Source: Gnetum montanum (Eukaryota; Streptophyta; Gnetopsida; Gnetales; Gnetaceae). From it: DNA of 64,000 nt. A model generated the notes under the pieces. That model was not told the origin of the DNA, searched no databases, and was given only the letters and a program-made list of their open reading frames with translations. The position numbers and the translations under genes are program-made. The stretch is from contig MNCI01036132.1 of assembly GCA_015680685.1 (NCBI GenBank), positions 780,991 to 844,990 of the forward strand, read 5' to 3'. The first letter of the stretch is position 1; the number at the start of each line of letters is the position of its first letter. Below are positions 33,901-45,863 of the stretch, in pieces.

Positions 33901-34904
33901 GGTATCCTCATGATGTGAACTTGAAAGTGGTATAATAACATTAGTTGAGGTGGAAGGTCCTGCGAAGAAACAACCAAAATTTTAGCATCAACATGAGCAA
34001 TTTTAACAACTAGGTGAAGCAATAGAATATTTAAAGCCATGAAACACTAAAAAATATAGTCTTTATGTTTACCTTTCCTTTTCTTCTTCAGTGTGAAGGT
34101 TCCAACTACAAGGGTCTAGTCCACGGAGTTGTCAAAATTTACCCACCAATTGTGCATTTTCTCATCATCCTTAGACTTCTTATATACATGGTTAAACCTA
34201 GTGACATATGCATCAAAGTCCCCTCTTAACTATTGATACACAATAGTTCTAATTTGAGGGCTCTTGGTGAATTCGTCTAAAGCAGTTTGAGCCATTGCCA
34301 AGATTTGATCATTGATGATCAAACCATGATCATTGACCATGTACCTACAAGAAGTTATAAAACCAATGAAGTTAGGAAAGGTAGTCAAGCTAGAAGAACA
34401 AAAGCATTAGAATAACCATGCTTACCCCTATAGATGATACACAGTGCCAAGTGGGTTCTAGAATGATGTATGAGCTCTATGTGCCACCATTAGTGTATTG
34501 TTAGAATTATACTGGCTATACTCTAGCATCATCCAGATCTCCAAAAGGTAACATGGGCTTATGACATTTGCTAGTCCCCTTGTTGTCTTAGGAGGCAACT
34601 TGTTAGTAATGAATCTGACAATTATTGCTAGATGCCTGAGGTAACAAGGTCTCCACAATAATCCCAACTACATCTATGAACAAGTATAACCATAGCATCA
34701 CATTGAAGTTCCTAAGGATGTAGGTAAGAAAGTCCCTTGCCCTAGGCTACAACCACAATAAAAGCTTGTTGAAAGGCATGTCATGTGGTGGGGTGTTGGT
34801 CTTGGGATGACTAATGTAGCACAAGATATTAATCAACTCCACTATGATGAGGATAAACCTCAAAAAGACACTTCATGCAGAAAAAATAATTGTGACCTAT
34901 TAGA

Positions 34905-35425
34905 ATTACTTAGCAATTTTAGATAAAACATCTAGTTGAAGGTGAAATTAGCCTCTGTAAAAAGCTCTAAGGTGTTTTTTCTAAATTGGTCTAAGTAATT
35001 CCACAAGAAAATGTTATTACAACCTTATGTAGCATTACATTATGGAAACACTTAGCAAATTTAGAAAAAACATCTAGTTAGAGGTGAAATTAGCCTATGT
35101 AAAAATCTCTAAGATGTTTATCTAAATTAGCTTTAAAAATTCCATAAAAGCATTATTACTATAACTAAAATATCACAGCCAAAACATTATAGCCAAAAAT
35201 AAACCTTGGTCTAAGTTATGCATAAATTTAGAAAAAGCAAGCATAAGTTTATAAAAAACATCTAAATTATTCCAAGCATGCATAAATTTGGAAAAAAACA
35301 TCTAAACTATGCACAAATTTAGAAAAGAAGCAAACATAATTTTAGAAAAAACATCTAAATTATGCAAAGCATGCATAAATTTGGAAAAAAAAAACATCTA
35401 AGTTATGCACAAATTTAGAAAAAGC
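34905..35425 (+). repeat. Tandem-like repeats with AACATCTA..TTATGCA units
   Basis: Near-duplicate units with GAGGTGAAATTAGCCTATGT at about 34940 and 35075, then several shorter units of GCATAAATTTGGAAAAAAAC and ACATCTAAATTATGCA at 35220-35420. Non-coding; on the minus strand it would lie in an intron of the antisense gene. Confidence 0.55.
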
Positions 35426-35599
35426 ATCATACACTTAGAAAAAACCATGTAGCCATCATAAAAGCTTGCTAAAAATAGAAAAAAGGTTTTACTCTTCTTA
35501 GAAAACAAAATTAAGCATTAGTTTTACATGTTGAAAAAATAAAAACATAAGTTATACATATCAACCACTTCCATTTCCAAATGGATAATGTGCTACAAC

Positions 35600-36720
35600 C
35601 ATAATTTTTCCTTGTTCACACAACCATAGCCAAAAAAAAAATATATTATAAATTCATTTGGACTCTGATTTTAGTGATTCTAGCATAAAAATAATTCTAA
35701 AATTATGAACCTTATAGCCATGACCATTATAACAAAAAATGTGTAACCATATCTACATAAAATATAACCAAAATTTAGCCAAAATTGCAGTTGTCAACAT
35801 TTACACCTTTTTCATGTAGGGTTGGTCAAAAATTTTGCAAAAAATTCATTTGACCTAAAAATGGAGTTATTTCACCATTTTTTGAATGCTTAGATCAAGC
35901 CCTATGCATCCATGCTTAGCAAAAATTCAAAATATTTACCATTTATGCAAGAAAAGATTGTCAATATGAACAATAATCTGAAAATAACACAACCTTCCTT
36001 ATTACAGATGCTTAGTAAAAATTTCGTAGAAAATTCATTTTAAGTCCAATTGGAGTGATTCTACCTCCCTTGGAAAGATAAAGCTAAATCCTACTTAGCC
36101 ATAACCATAAAATGGCCAAAAAATGTGTTGTTTCTTTAAAAAAATTCACAAAATTACATGAAATTAGAAAAGTGGCACAAACAACCTAATTGCATAACAT
36201 TAGAAAAATAGTCATAACTTCATTGTTATGAATTTGAATTAAATGAGACAACATCTGTTAGAAAGCATAAATGAAGGGCTACAAACTCATAATATTTAAT
36301 TTCACAAATATGAAGCCGTTCTCCCAAGAAAAATTACACAATATTTCTTGCTTTTTCATGTCAAAATTGCAAAAACTTCAAAACCTAGATTTTATTTAGC
36401 CATGAAGATAGTCAAAATAGTCAAAAACATTGAAACATATTAAAATTTACACTAAAATAATGGGGTAGGATTTTTTTGAAATTTAATTTTAACAAATCCT
36501 AAGGCCTATATTTGAAAAAAATGGTCACACCCCAAAATTTTGGGAAAAAAACATGAAACAGCAAGCCCTCTTTTTAAAATTGAATCTACAAAAGCTAAAG
36601 CAATAAAACGGCTATAGATCTACATGGAAGTAACCAAAATAGGAGGTGAGATTTCATTAGAATTTCATTTTAATCCCTCCACTAGAGTAGATTTGGAAAA
36701 AATGGCTTTAACACATAGGA
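35600..36720 (+). repeat. Diverged repeats of about 190 bp period
   Basis: The stretch ATTCATTTGGAC...AGTGATTCTA recurs near 35650, 35845 and 36033, with weaker echoes near 36220, 36475 and 36660. The period is close to that of the better preserved array at 37320-40070, but the sequence is different. Non-coding. Confidence 0.4.
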
Positions 36721-36868
36721 AACAAAAAAACTGGAAAAATAATAGAAAACAAAGGCAAAAATAGGTAGAACTACCTACCTTGGAGTAGCAACAAAAGAAG
36801 GCTGAATGTTCATCCACCTTCTAGATCATAGGGTTCCTAATCTTTTCTCCATGTTGCTTTTAGGCCAT

Positions 36869-37319
36869 GGTAGGCTCAATTTTGAGTGTAGCTAGAAAAG
36901 AAGAAGGATGAAGGTGCTACGCTAAGTATGGAAAGGATGGAAGGCTTACACACGAAAGTTAACTTGCTTCTACAAAAAAAAGTCTCCCAAAGCTCTCCTC
37001 CAATGCACTGTTGTTGTAGAATGATAGCTATGACCAAAAATTGTAAAATCTAAACATATAAATCACATCTAAAATCTAAACGCACATCTTGAAACCCCAA
37101 TTGCTAGTTTAGTGCACAATAACTCCAAGTGCACTAAAGTGTAAAAGGAGGAAAGTCTAGTTCATGTTGATTTTTGGTGGGAAACAACTTCACTTTTCCA
37201 AATTTTAAATTTTTGGATTATGGACCCCACCCTATGCCTTCTCTCTTGACCAAAAATTACATCAACGTTGACCAAACCTACCTTTTCAACCCTAGGTTCT
37301 CAAAAGTGGGTGAGACATA
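36869..37319. other. Segment upstream of the antisense gene, nothing firm
   Basis: If 36868 is the start of the antisense gene, its promoter would lie here on the minus strand. I see no convincing TATA box. No other gene. Confidence 0.3.
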
Positions 37320-40070
37320 AGCAAAGATAGATACCATGGGTTTCCATGCTAGGGAAATAGTGCCTAGCATGGAAAAATGGGATGTAACACATAGTATTTC
37401 CTCCCAAACATTCATCTAACCTATGTTTGACCTCAAAATATGTCCACATTACCTAGAACCCATCCAAGCATCTCGAGTAGCCTTGGAATCTCACCAATCA
37501 TAGTCAAAACTAGTTGAGAAATTAGGATTTGATGTTTCCATGCTGAGGGAGGCTTCATCCATACTTGGAATCTCACCCTCAGTGTGGGTGGATGGGGAAG
37601 CCAAAAATGACCTAACTTAACTACCTAGTAGCCATTTTTTAAAGCCTGATGACCCCTAGACCCTGTCAAAACCCTCTGGAGCTTTCAAAAGCCCCAACAG
37701 TGGTTAAATATGGCACAAAATTACCATACCCCTCTAATCCATGATGGCACCATCATGCCTAGTGTGGAAGAAAGGGGGAGACTACATGAGGCACTTAGAT
37801 GCCTCCAAATTGATGGATCTTAATACCTAGCATTGACTATCAACCTCAAAAACATTGTAGGTTAACATGCATGGTCGATTAACTACTGATCTAGCGTAGA
37901 TCTAACTTTCTTGGTTGAGCGAGACCTCTTCCATGCTAAGCCTTCCACCCTTAGTGTGAATAGAGGAGGGAAGATTGAAAACCCTGTCACAACCTTCAAA
38001 ATGATTGAATTTTAACCTTAGACACTAATGGCCAATACCAGCAAACCTATGGACACTCATGCATAACCTGATTTGACCATAAAATCTAAAAATCCCTTTT
38101 CCCAAATTTTTTACACTAACCATGGAAGCCCCAGCATGGAAAAAGGTAGGTATCCCAAAAACTACTTAATAACCCTTGAACCAACCAAAGTTTGACCTTA
38201 GGTATCAACAGTTGATGCCAGCAACCTTAGAAGCCTGCATGCATAGCCTGAAATGATGAAAAAAGAAGAAAAAATTAGGGTTCCTTAGTTCTTCCACATT
38301 GAGAGCCACTTCCTCCATGATACCTAGCATGGAAGAAATGGGGAACCTTTGGGGGAACTCCAAAATAGCCTTTAGAGACCTTGAATGAACAATTGAAAGC
38401 CTTGTTAATGTCCTAGAACCTCGTCTGCACACCTTAAGACCTTGAAACTAGTCAAAATCAACTCGAAGAAGTAAAAAAATATTTTTCCCTAATTTTCCAT
38501 GCTAAGCATGGAAACCCCAGTGTGGAAAAAATGGGGGAAAGCCCAAACACCACTTGGTAACCTTAGAAACAATGAAATTTTGACACCAAGCATTGATAAT
38601 CATTACTAGCAACCTTGAAGACTTACATGCATGGCCAAAAATGATGCACAAAGGTAAAATTTTGTTTTCTCCTAGTTTTCCATGTTGGGAATACCATCCC
38701 TAGCATGGAAATAGATAGAGAAGTTCAGAAACCCTCTAGGAAACCTCCAAACTAGCCAAACTTGAGCTCAAACCCTAGTCCTTGACCCTAGCAACCTTGG
38801 AAGTATGCATGCACGATCAATTGAGGCCAAAACTAGCCAAAATCTAGGATTTATGCTTCTTCCAAACTAGGGATCTCTTTTTCCATACTGGGCATAGTAT
38901 CCCCAGCATGAAAACTTAAGGGGAAACTTTTTTGGATCTACTAAATGCCTTAGAACGACATCAAATGATCCTACATTCACTCTAGAACCTTAGCATGAGC
39001 AATTGAAGCCTTCAAACCTTAAGAAATTGATCCTAGATGGTCAAAATATGGTTCTCCTTAGTTTTCCATGTTGATCTCCCTAGCCCCAGCATGGAAAAAT
39101 GGGAGAAAGCTCAAAAACCACTTGGGAGTACTCAAAACTACCAAATTTTGACATGGAGACATAACCCTTGGCCCTAGCAACTTCGGAAGGTAACATGCAT
39201 GGTCAATTGTGATCCAAATTTTCCTAGAATTAGAATTCTTACTTCTTCCATTCTGGAGGAACTATGCCATCATGGAAGCAAGGGGGAAATGAATTTTCTA
39301 GTTTTGGTTACAAGATGACACTCTTAGAAGCCAAAGATCTATGCAAGCAAAGCCTAGGACTTTACAACCTTAATATTTTACTTGTCTAACCTCATTTCAA
39401 CCTTTAAAATCCATTCCCCCCAATCGTCCATGTTGAAGTAACTCCCTCAGCATGAAAACAAGGGGGAATACCTTAAGTTCCCTTAAATAGCCTTTAAATG
39501 TGCTCAAAATTAGCTAGAAACTTGTAGAATCAAAGTCTATAGTCTTAAGAGCCTAAAAACCTAGTCAAAGTGCTCCTAAACCATCCTGAATTCATAAAAA
39601 AAGTGTCCCCCATTCTTCCATGTTGAGGATATTATGCTCAGTTTGGAAAAATGGGGAAAAGCCATTTTGACATGTTTTGGCACCCAAAATCAATTCAAAT
39701 TTCCTCAAAAAGTAGCTAAAAGATGCATAGTCTCCAAATATGGGTCCCATCTGCCTATTTGATCATGTTTGATCTTATTTTGGCTTGAATTTTGGTTTTC
39801 CATTCTAAGCCCCCTTTTTGTTAGGCTAGCTAGCATGGAAACAGGGTGGAAGACTTCAAGACCTACTTTTTTTCCTTTACAAACCTTTGAAATGCCTAAT
39901 TTTGATGGATTTGAACCTAAACTAGCTTGGGAAGATCTCAAAACCTTAATTTTAGGTCTTTGAGCACCACAAAATCCATTTACCTTCATTTCCATGCTAA
40001 GGGTCCCTGTTTCCATGTTGAGCCTAGTGTGGAAGCCTAAAAACACTTGATTTTTAGGTCAAACTAGCCC
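37320..40070 (+). repeat. Satellite-like tandem array, about 15 units of about 185 bp
   Basis: Each unit carries a dyad of the form TTTCCATGCTGAGG ... CCCTAGCATGGAAAAATGGGG followed by AAAGCC, then a variable part with ATGCATGGTCAA-like and CAACCTTGGAAG-like phrases. The leading half of the dyad starts near 37341, 37535, 37725, 37929, 38115, 38292, 38493, 38676, 38881, 39062, 39246, 39427, 39615, 39796 and 39989, giving spacings of about 180 to 205 bp. Units are diverged. The same AGCATGGAA motif appears in the LTR and leader of element F. Confidence 0.75.
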
Positions 40071-40394
40071 TGATTGATGCTTGAACTCACCTAATGGCCT
40101 TATAGCCTTACAACATGGCCCACTAAGGCATAAAATTTCCAAAACCTAATCATTTTTTACCTATATTAGCTAAATTTTACCATATATAGCCTATTTTGCT
40201 GGATTTTTTCCTTATTATGTAATGTTTTGGCTAGTTTTTAGACTTGTGTTACCTTGTTAACCTTGTTAACCTTCTATGGCCTTTATACAACCTTATGTGT
40301 TCTTTATTTGCCTTGTTATAGATTTATTTACCTTTTTTGGCCTTTAAATGGTATCAAATAGTTGGGCTTGACCTTCTCTAACCATTTTTTGACA

Positions 40395-40500
40395 CCATGT
40401 GACCATGGCCTACTAAGGCCTTAAACTAGCATCATGGTCCACCAAGACTCCAAACTAGCATCATAGCCCAATAAGGCCTAAAACAGGCAAAATTTTTGTC
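40395..40500 (+). repeat. Short interspersed repeats CCATGGCCTTAAACTAGCA, block 2
   Basis: Three copies (ACTAAGGCCTTAAACTAGCA and variants) just upstream of the RT-side splice acceptor. Confidence 0.6.
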
Positions 40501-40705
40501 TTTGTTGACCATTTTTTGTCTAATTTCTTATATCTCCTCTTGTTTGACCTTTATGGCACCTTGTCGAATTGTCTTTACCTCATTAATAACCTTGCATAGC
40601 CTTGATTACATTAGATTTGCATGTGTTTGCATAATTTTATAGCATTTTAGCATTATTTATTTACTTTTACCCAAGTGCCACTCAACATGCTTTTGGTTGG
40701 CATGT

Positions 40706-40707
40706 AG
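40706..40707 (+). promoter_or_regulatory. Candidate 3' splice site before RT in element F
   Basis: TTTTGGTTGGCATGTAG|GATC is a good plant acceptor directly before the start of the RT-side coding frame. Related element E has TTATTTTGCAG at the same place (62610-62611, minus). Both agree with the known protease-RT intron of Ogre-type elements. Confidence 0.5.
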
Positions 40708-43700
40708 GATCAAAGTATGAGTACTTGGGAGCAAGTTAGTATACCTTTGTATCTACATGGACCTCACGGTCATGTTGAACAACATATTGACCATGATTAC
40801 CTAGATCTTAAGCCTCAGAATCTTGTAGAGCACATAGCCTCGATAGAGAAACCTCTAGAATAACTTGAAAACCTAGTTAAAACCCTTGATTTAGAAGTAG
40901 GAGACATAATCAAAGACTCTAGTTGAGTTTCCTATCACAACACATAGTGGTGAGGAAAAAACCCTTAAACTATGTTCCTCACTAGAGCCTCAATATGCTC
41001 AAGACATCACCAAAGTCTTACAAAGTAACATTAAAGCCTTTTCTTAGTCATATGAAGACATGCTAGGTCTAGACCCATGCTTAGTCTAGCACAACATCAT
41101 ACTAGATCCTAGAATTAGACTAGTTAAGCAAAAAATGCATAAATTAAAACCTAATCTGGCCTTGGTAGTTCATGATGAAATCTCAAATATCTACCAAGAA
41201 GGTTTCATTAGGGTCATCGATTACATAGAATGGATGTCCAAAATAGTAGTAGTCCCTAAGAAAAATGGGAGTATCCATAGTTGCATCAATTTTAAAGACC
41301 TAAATAAAGCAACTATCAAGGATGGCTTCCCTTTGTTTAGTATTGATCAACTTATCGATACTACTGCTGGACATGCCTTGTTGTCCTTTATGGATGGATT
41401 CTTGATATATAACCAAATTAGGATCAACTTAGAGCACCAACTAAGCATGACCTTTATGACCCCATGGGGTACCTTTTTCTATACTATGATTCCATTTGAC
41501 CTTTAGAATGCCTGAGTAACCTATCAATGAGTCATGACCTATATATTCAGTGATTACATGCTAAGTTTTCTTAATGATTATGTAGATGACATAGCCTTTA
41601 AGTCCAAGATGGCTAATGATCATGCTAATGACCTAGATCTTGTCCTTAAACAATGCCTCAAATGTGAGCTTAGGCTCAACCCTAAGAAGTGTGTATTCAG
41701 TGTCAATACCAGTAAGATGCTTGGCTTTGTAGTCTCCAAATTAGGGATATGTATCGATCCTAATAAGGTTAAGGCCATATCTAAATTAGCAATGCCTACT
41801 AACCTTATGAAGCTTTCGGGATTACAAGGAAAATTTCAGTTTATTCATAGGTTTATTGCTATGCTTATGGATAAGTTACAACCCATGCAACACTTGCTTA
41901 AGAAAGGATTTCACTATGAGTGTATGGCTCAATGCTAAGAGGCCTTTGAAAACCTTAAGCAAGAGCTAACACAACTGCCAATAGTCAATCCTCCACAAGA
42001 GGGTAAACCAATTTACATTTATCTTGCCATCTCTAATACATCCATTGCCTCTCTACTCTATCAAAAACATGATGATGGAGTAGAAATTCCTATATACTAC
42101 ATTAGCCACATGTTAGTTGCCCATGAAACCTGATACATTAAAGTGGAGAAGTATTGTCTAGCACTAGTCTTCTCTTGGAAGAAGTGAATATACTACCTCT
42201 TCAGAAGCCAAGTTAACATCGTTTGTAAAGACAACATACTCATAACCATAATGACAAACATTTACAAAAGTAGCCGTATAGCCTAATGGAAAGCCATAAT
42301 TGTGGAATTTGACCTTCATTACATCTCTCAATCCTCAACAAAAGGTCAAGCTATAGTTGTACAATTCATAGTTTCACCTATTGATGACCAAGTAGCCATA
42401 GATCCTAAATTCCTTGATGAATAAATTAATGTAGTTAGCCAAGTGCTTAAGGGTTATGAGGAAGTCATAAACTTTGACAAAGCTTCAACTGGCCATGGGG
42501 CCAATGCTGCTGCCATCATAACATCTCCATCTAGTGAAATCCAACTCTTTTCCTATCATTTTGAGTTTCCATGTACCAACAACATAGTGGAGTATGAAAG
42601 TTTGATCAGAGGGCTGATGGTAGCTTGTGACCTAGGAATTATATGCTTAGCAATCAAAGGCAATTTACAACTTGTGGTTAACCAAGTAACTGAATTCTAT
42701 GCATGCAAAGCCAAACACTCACATCCATACTCTGACCTAGGGAAGCAATTGTTACAATAATTCATAGACCTTGATGTCCAACACATACCTTGAAACAAAC
42801 ACATCATAGCTGATGTAATTGCAACATTAGCCCTTAGTGTGATGCTAGATGTGTTTAGCAAGTTTTCCACCTTAAGCGTGAACTATGCTACTCCCATAAC
42901 ATAGAACATTGAGGATACCTTTTTGGATGTCATTCATATTGCTTCTCCTAAGGAGTGGTATGACAATATCAAATTTTATCTTAGGCATGACGAATTCCAA
43001 CAAAGCTTAAGCACTACTCAGAAGGACATTGTACATAAGTGATTGAAGTAGTATGTCATCATAGGTTATAATACATTATGTTAACGATCTTATGATGGCA
43101 TACTCCTAAAGTACTTAGGTAAAACCAAAGAAAAAATAGTCCTAGAGGAGGTTCATGAGGGTATTTGTGAAGGACATATAGGATCAAGAGCTATGGCTAC
43201 TAAGATTAGACAATTAGGCTACTATTGACCCCATATGAAAAATGACTAGCTATAGAAGGTTAAGTGGTGTGAAACATGCCAATGATATAGAAACCTTATA
43301 CATGTATCACCAATTGAACTGCATACCACTCAAATAACATGGTCATTTCAACAATGGGATTGGATGTCATTGGGCCCATAACACCTAAGTCTTCCACATG
43401 GGCATAGCTTCATCATCACCAGAACCAAATACTTTATGTTGAGGCTATTCCCCTAAGGAATACTACATCTAAACAAGTCTACAAATTCATTTTAGATAAC
43501 ATCATAGCCTGTTTTGGCATACCCATGACTATAGTTACAAACAATGGACCATAATTTAGTAGCCATGAAATGAACGTTTTCTGTCACAACCTAAGTATCA
43601 AGCATTCTTTCTCATCACCCTATTACCCTCAAGCCAATGGACAAGCAAAAGTAAGCAACAAGGCCATTATCAACTTACTCAAAAAGATGCTCAATAATAG

Positions 43701-44100
43701 CAAATGCAAGTGGCATAGGAAAAACCTATCACACGACAACCGGTATGACCCCTTATAGCTTGGTTTATGATTTTGAAGCTATTTTACCTCTTGAATTACA
43801 GTTGCTATCATCCCAAGTAGCATTGGCCAACTTCATCAATGACGAGTAGAGTAAGGGGTTGCAGACAATAGCCCTAGATTCAATGGAGGAGTGGCATATG
43901 TAAGCACTTACTTACAACGGATGGAAACCTAGTAATCAAGGCCATCTATGAGCATGTGGAAAAATTCTCAACCAACTAGAAAGGACCCTTTCTTATCACT
44001 AGAGCCTATGGGAATGGTGCATTTAGAATAGCCAACATGGATGGAAATGAGCTAACCAATTTGGTTAGACATTTCTATCTAAAGTCATATTACATGTAGC
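40708..44100 (+). pseudogene. pol: Element F pol: RT, RNase H, archaeal-type RNase H, integrase
   Basis: Frames in order: a pre-RT region with SYEDMLGLDP (about 41050), RT 41135-41938 (VVPKKNGSIH, FMDGF, active-site YVDDI), first RNase H about 41940-42380, archaeal-type RNase H 42443-42830 (NNIVEYESLIRGL and LQLVVNQV), and integrase about 43130-44090 (CETCQ zinc-binding remnant and PYYPQANGQAKV). The second RNase H is diagnostic of the Tat lineage. Stops and frame changes occur throughout, so it is dead. The integrase C-terminus ends shortly before the polypurine tract. Confidence 0.85.
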
Positions 44101-44134
44101 TAATGATCATCAACAAGTGAGCATGCTTTCAATA

Positions 44135-44220
44135 GTCCACTATGACCTTAAACTAGTAACATGGCCTACTAGGGCTTTAAACTAGTACCATGTCCCACCA
44201 TGGCCTTAAAATAACAACTT
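44135..44220 (+). repeat. Short interspersed repeats CCATGGCCTTAAACTAGCA, block 3
   Basis: Three copies (CACTATGACCTTAAACTAGT, ACTAGGGCTTTAAACTAGT, ACCATGGCCTTAAAAT) between integrase and the 3' LTR. Confidence 0.6.
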
Positions 44221-44336
44221 TGTTGACCTAGATAGCTTGATCCTCATGTGGCTTGTATACATTGTAGCATTATAATATGCAATGGTGTTTTGTATTCTAT
44301 ATTGGTGCCTCTTGAGTCAATATTCTAGACATCAAC

Positions 44337-44348
44337 AAAGAGGGGCCA
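44337..44348 (+). other. Polypurine tract of element F
   Basis: AAAGAGGGGCCA immediately upstream of the 3' LTR start TGAAACACC. Confidence 0.75.
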
Positions 44349-44349
44349 T

Positions 44350-45863
44350 TGAAACACCACAAAAATTTGCATGTTATAGCCAATCTTTATCACATAACTT
44401 TCACCCCATGAAACCCAAGGTAAACCTTCGTTGTAAATGTGAAAATTGTATAGTGAATAATTTCACATACTTTATACTTTTGGGGCTAAAAAATGTTTCA
44501 TATGTGGTCCATGGCTCATTCCCCAAGTGAAAAAAGTCACCTAGCATCTATATTTGGGGTTAGGGGTAAAAAATGTCTTTTGGAATGCCAAAAAAGACAA
44601 TTTGATGGGTTTTATGGGGGGTATACACATTTCTACATTGGGAACACATGCAAGGGGTAAATCTCACCTACCCCCCAATGTGAAAGGGTGGAAGTTTTAG
44701 AAACTTTTTCCCTTTATCATGGAGACCACATGAAAAAATTAAAAACTTTCCCCCTCAACATGGAAGTTTTCCCTCAATGTGGAGTCTTCACCCTTAGCAT
44801 TGAAAATTACATCCCCTAGAGTAGAAGCCACGATAGTTAGATTTCAACACTTCATGCACTTCAATGTTGACTAGTCACTTCAATAAGCATGGTGGAGAAC
44901 TCAATGTGAAAGATTTATCTCTAGCTTGGAAGGTGTGCCTTGGTTACTATTTATAGTAAATAGAATGCTCATGGGGTGAACCACTCCCCTTCCTCCATTG
45001 AAAATGTCAACATCCATCTCACCTAAATTTCATAGCCATTTTTTAGCCCCATTCATGGCCCAAAACCTATAAAAACCAACCTCAAACACCATTTATGGGT
45101 TCAACAAGTTTCAAAAAACAAAAGGTTCAACAACTTTTGTCATTCAAAGACTTTGATAGTTACACACACTTTAGCACACAAAATTGTTCATAGTTCTACA
45201 CTTGGGCATTCTCATGCACTTGAGAATTTTTTTTACAAGTTTTCACAATTGTATTCTCTTAAACCCAATGTATATACCCTATGACCTTATGGTGTTGTAA
45301 CCACCTTTGGGATTTGTGAATTTTCAAGCTCCACACTGCACTCCTAGGATTTCTAACTCCTAGCATAGAGCATTTGGATAGCTTAGGTTTTTTTACACTT
45401 CTTGACCCCCACCATAGCCAATGTTGCAAATCTAAAGTTGCAGCTAAGGAAGGTTCAAAAGCATCAAGAATGGCTTAGCACCCAGATTGTGGAGTAGATT
45501 GCATTGACTTTAACAAGCTTTGAAATCCTACACCAGTCAACACCCCTCCCCTTTTGGCTACTCATTTAGGCACCATTTGTACACATTTCTCTAACTTATT
45601 CTTTATTTTTTCTCAATAAAGTTTTAAGTTTTGGGTTTTATGTACAAAATACATTTGTTTATTATCTATGCATCATTAAGATGTACTATCAGTTTTGCAT
45701 TTCATTCACCATGCTTTGCATTGCATAAGTCCTTGTTTGATCTAACAAATTGACCAAGGTGCCTTGAATCCCATTTTTTCCATTGAGGCCCTAGGCATTT
45801 GTAGGTTGAGAAACTGCTACACTGAGGATCTTCAGTTTTTCCAATGACTAAGGTTTTTAGTCA
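44350..45863 (+). repeat. 3' LTR of element F
   Basis: 1514 bp, from TGAAACACCACAAAAATTTG to TTTTTAGTCA, colinear with the 5' LTR. A TATA box TATAAAAA is at 45068-45075; TATAAAAC occupies the same place in the related solo LTR (51211-51218). Confidence 0.85.
45068..45075 (+). promoter_or_regulatory. TATA box of the element F LTR
   Basis: TATAAAAA in the middle of the LTR, shared in position with the solo LTR at 50444-51819, and degenerate in the 5' LTR (CATACAAAAAC near 24771). Confidence 0.55.

Larger units (their letters stand above)
31290..36868 (-). pseudogene. Antisense multi-exon gene inside element F
   Basis: Coding sense is clear on the minus strand. Readable exons: 34426 to about 34900, 34073-34344, 32904-33959, 32610-32807, 32382-32522, 31456-32279 and 31290-31367 (stop TAA at 31292-31290). 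They are separated by six GT-AG introns of 81 to 113 bp: 34345-34425, 33960-34072, 32808-32903, 32523-32609, 32280-32381, 31368-31455. A possible first exon with ATG lies at 36868-36779, ending AAG|GTAGGT. The protein is mostly helical in look; the 32279-31730 part is Lys, Glu and Trp-rich and may be a coiled coil (SWELERSNKILWEEVM). Stops are mostly TAG or TAA at Gln-like positions. I do not recognise the family. Antisense extra ORFs are known in Tat elements. Confidence 0.65.
24164..45863 (+). mobile_element. Element F: giant Tat/Ogre-lineage Ty3/gypsy element
   Basis: LTRs at 24164-25571 and 44350-45863 enclose a leader, gag and protease (26982-30445), a roughly 10-kb interval bounded by splice-like signals, and RT, RNase H, archaeal-type RNase H and integrase (40708-44100), then AAAGAGGGGCCA and the 3' LTR. 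The dual RNase H and the gag HxxxGHD..LKDDL motif place it in the Tat lineage. At about 21.7 kb it is of Ogre size. The interval between protease and RT holds an antisense intron-bearing gene and a tandem array. All frames are decayed. Flanking pentamers (TACAA, CAAAG) do not match. Confidence 0.85.

Noticed and set aside
37320-40070. CRISPR array
   Set aside because: Units are long and diverged with no identical short repeats and unique spacers; the window is a plant nuclear sequence.
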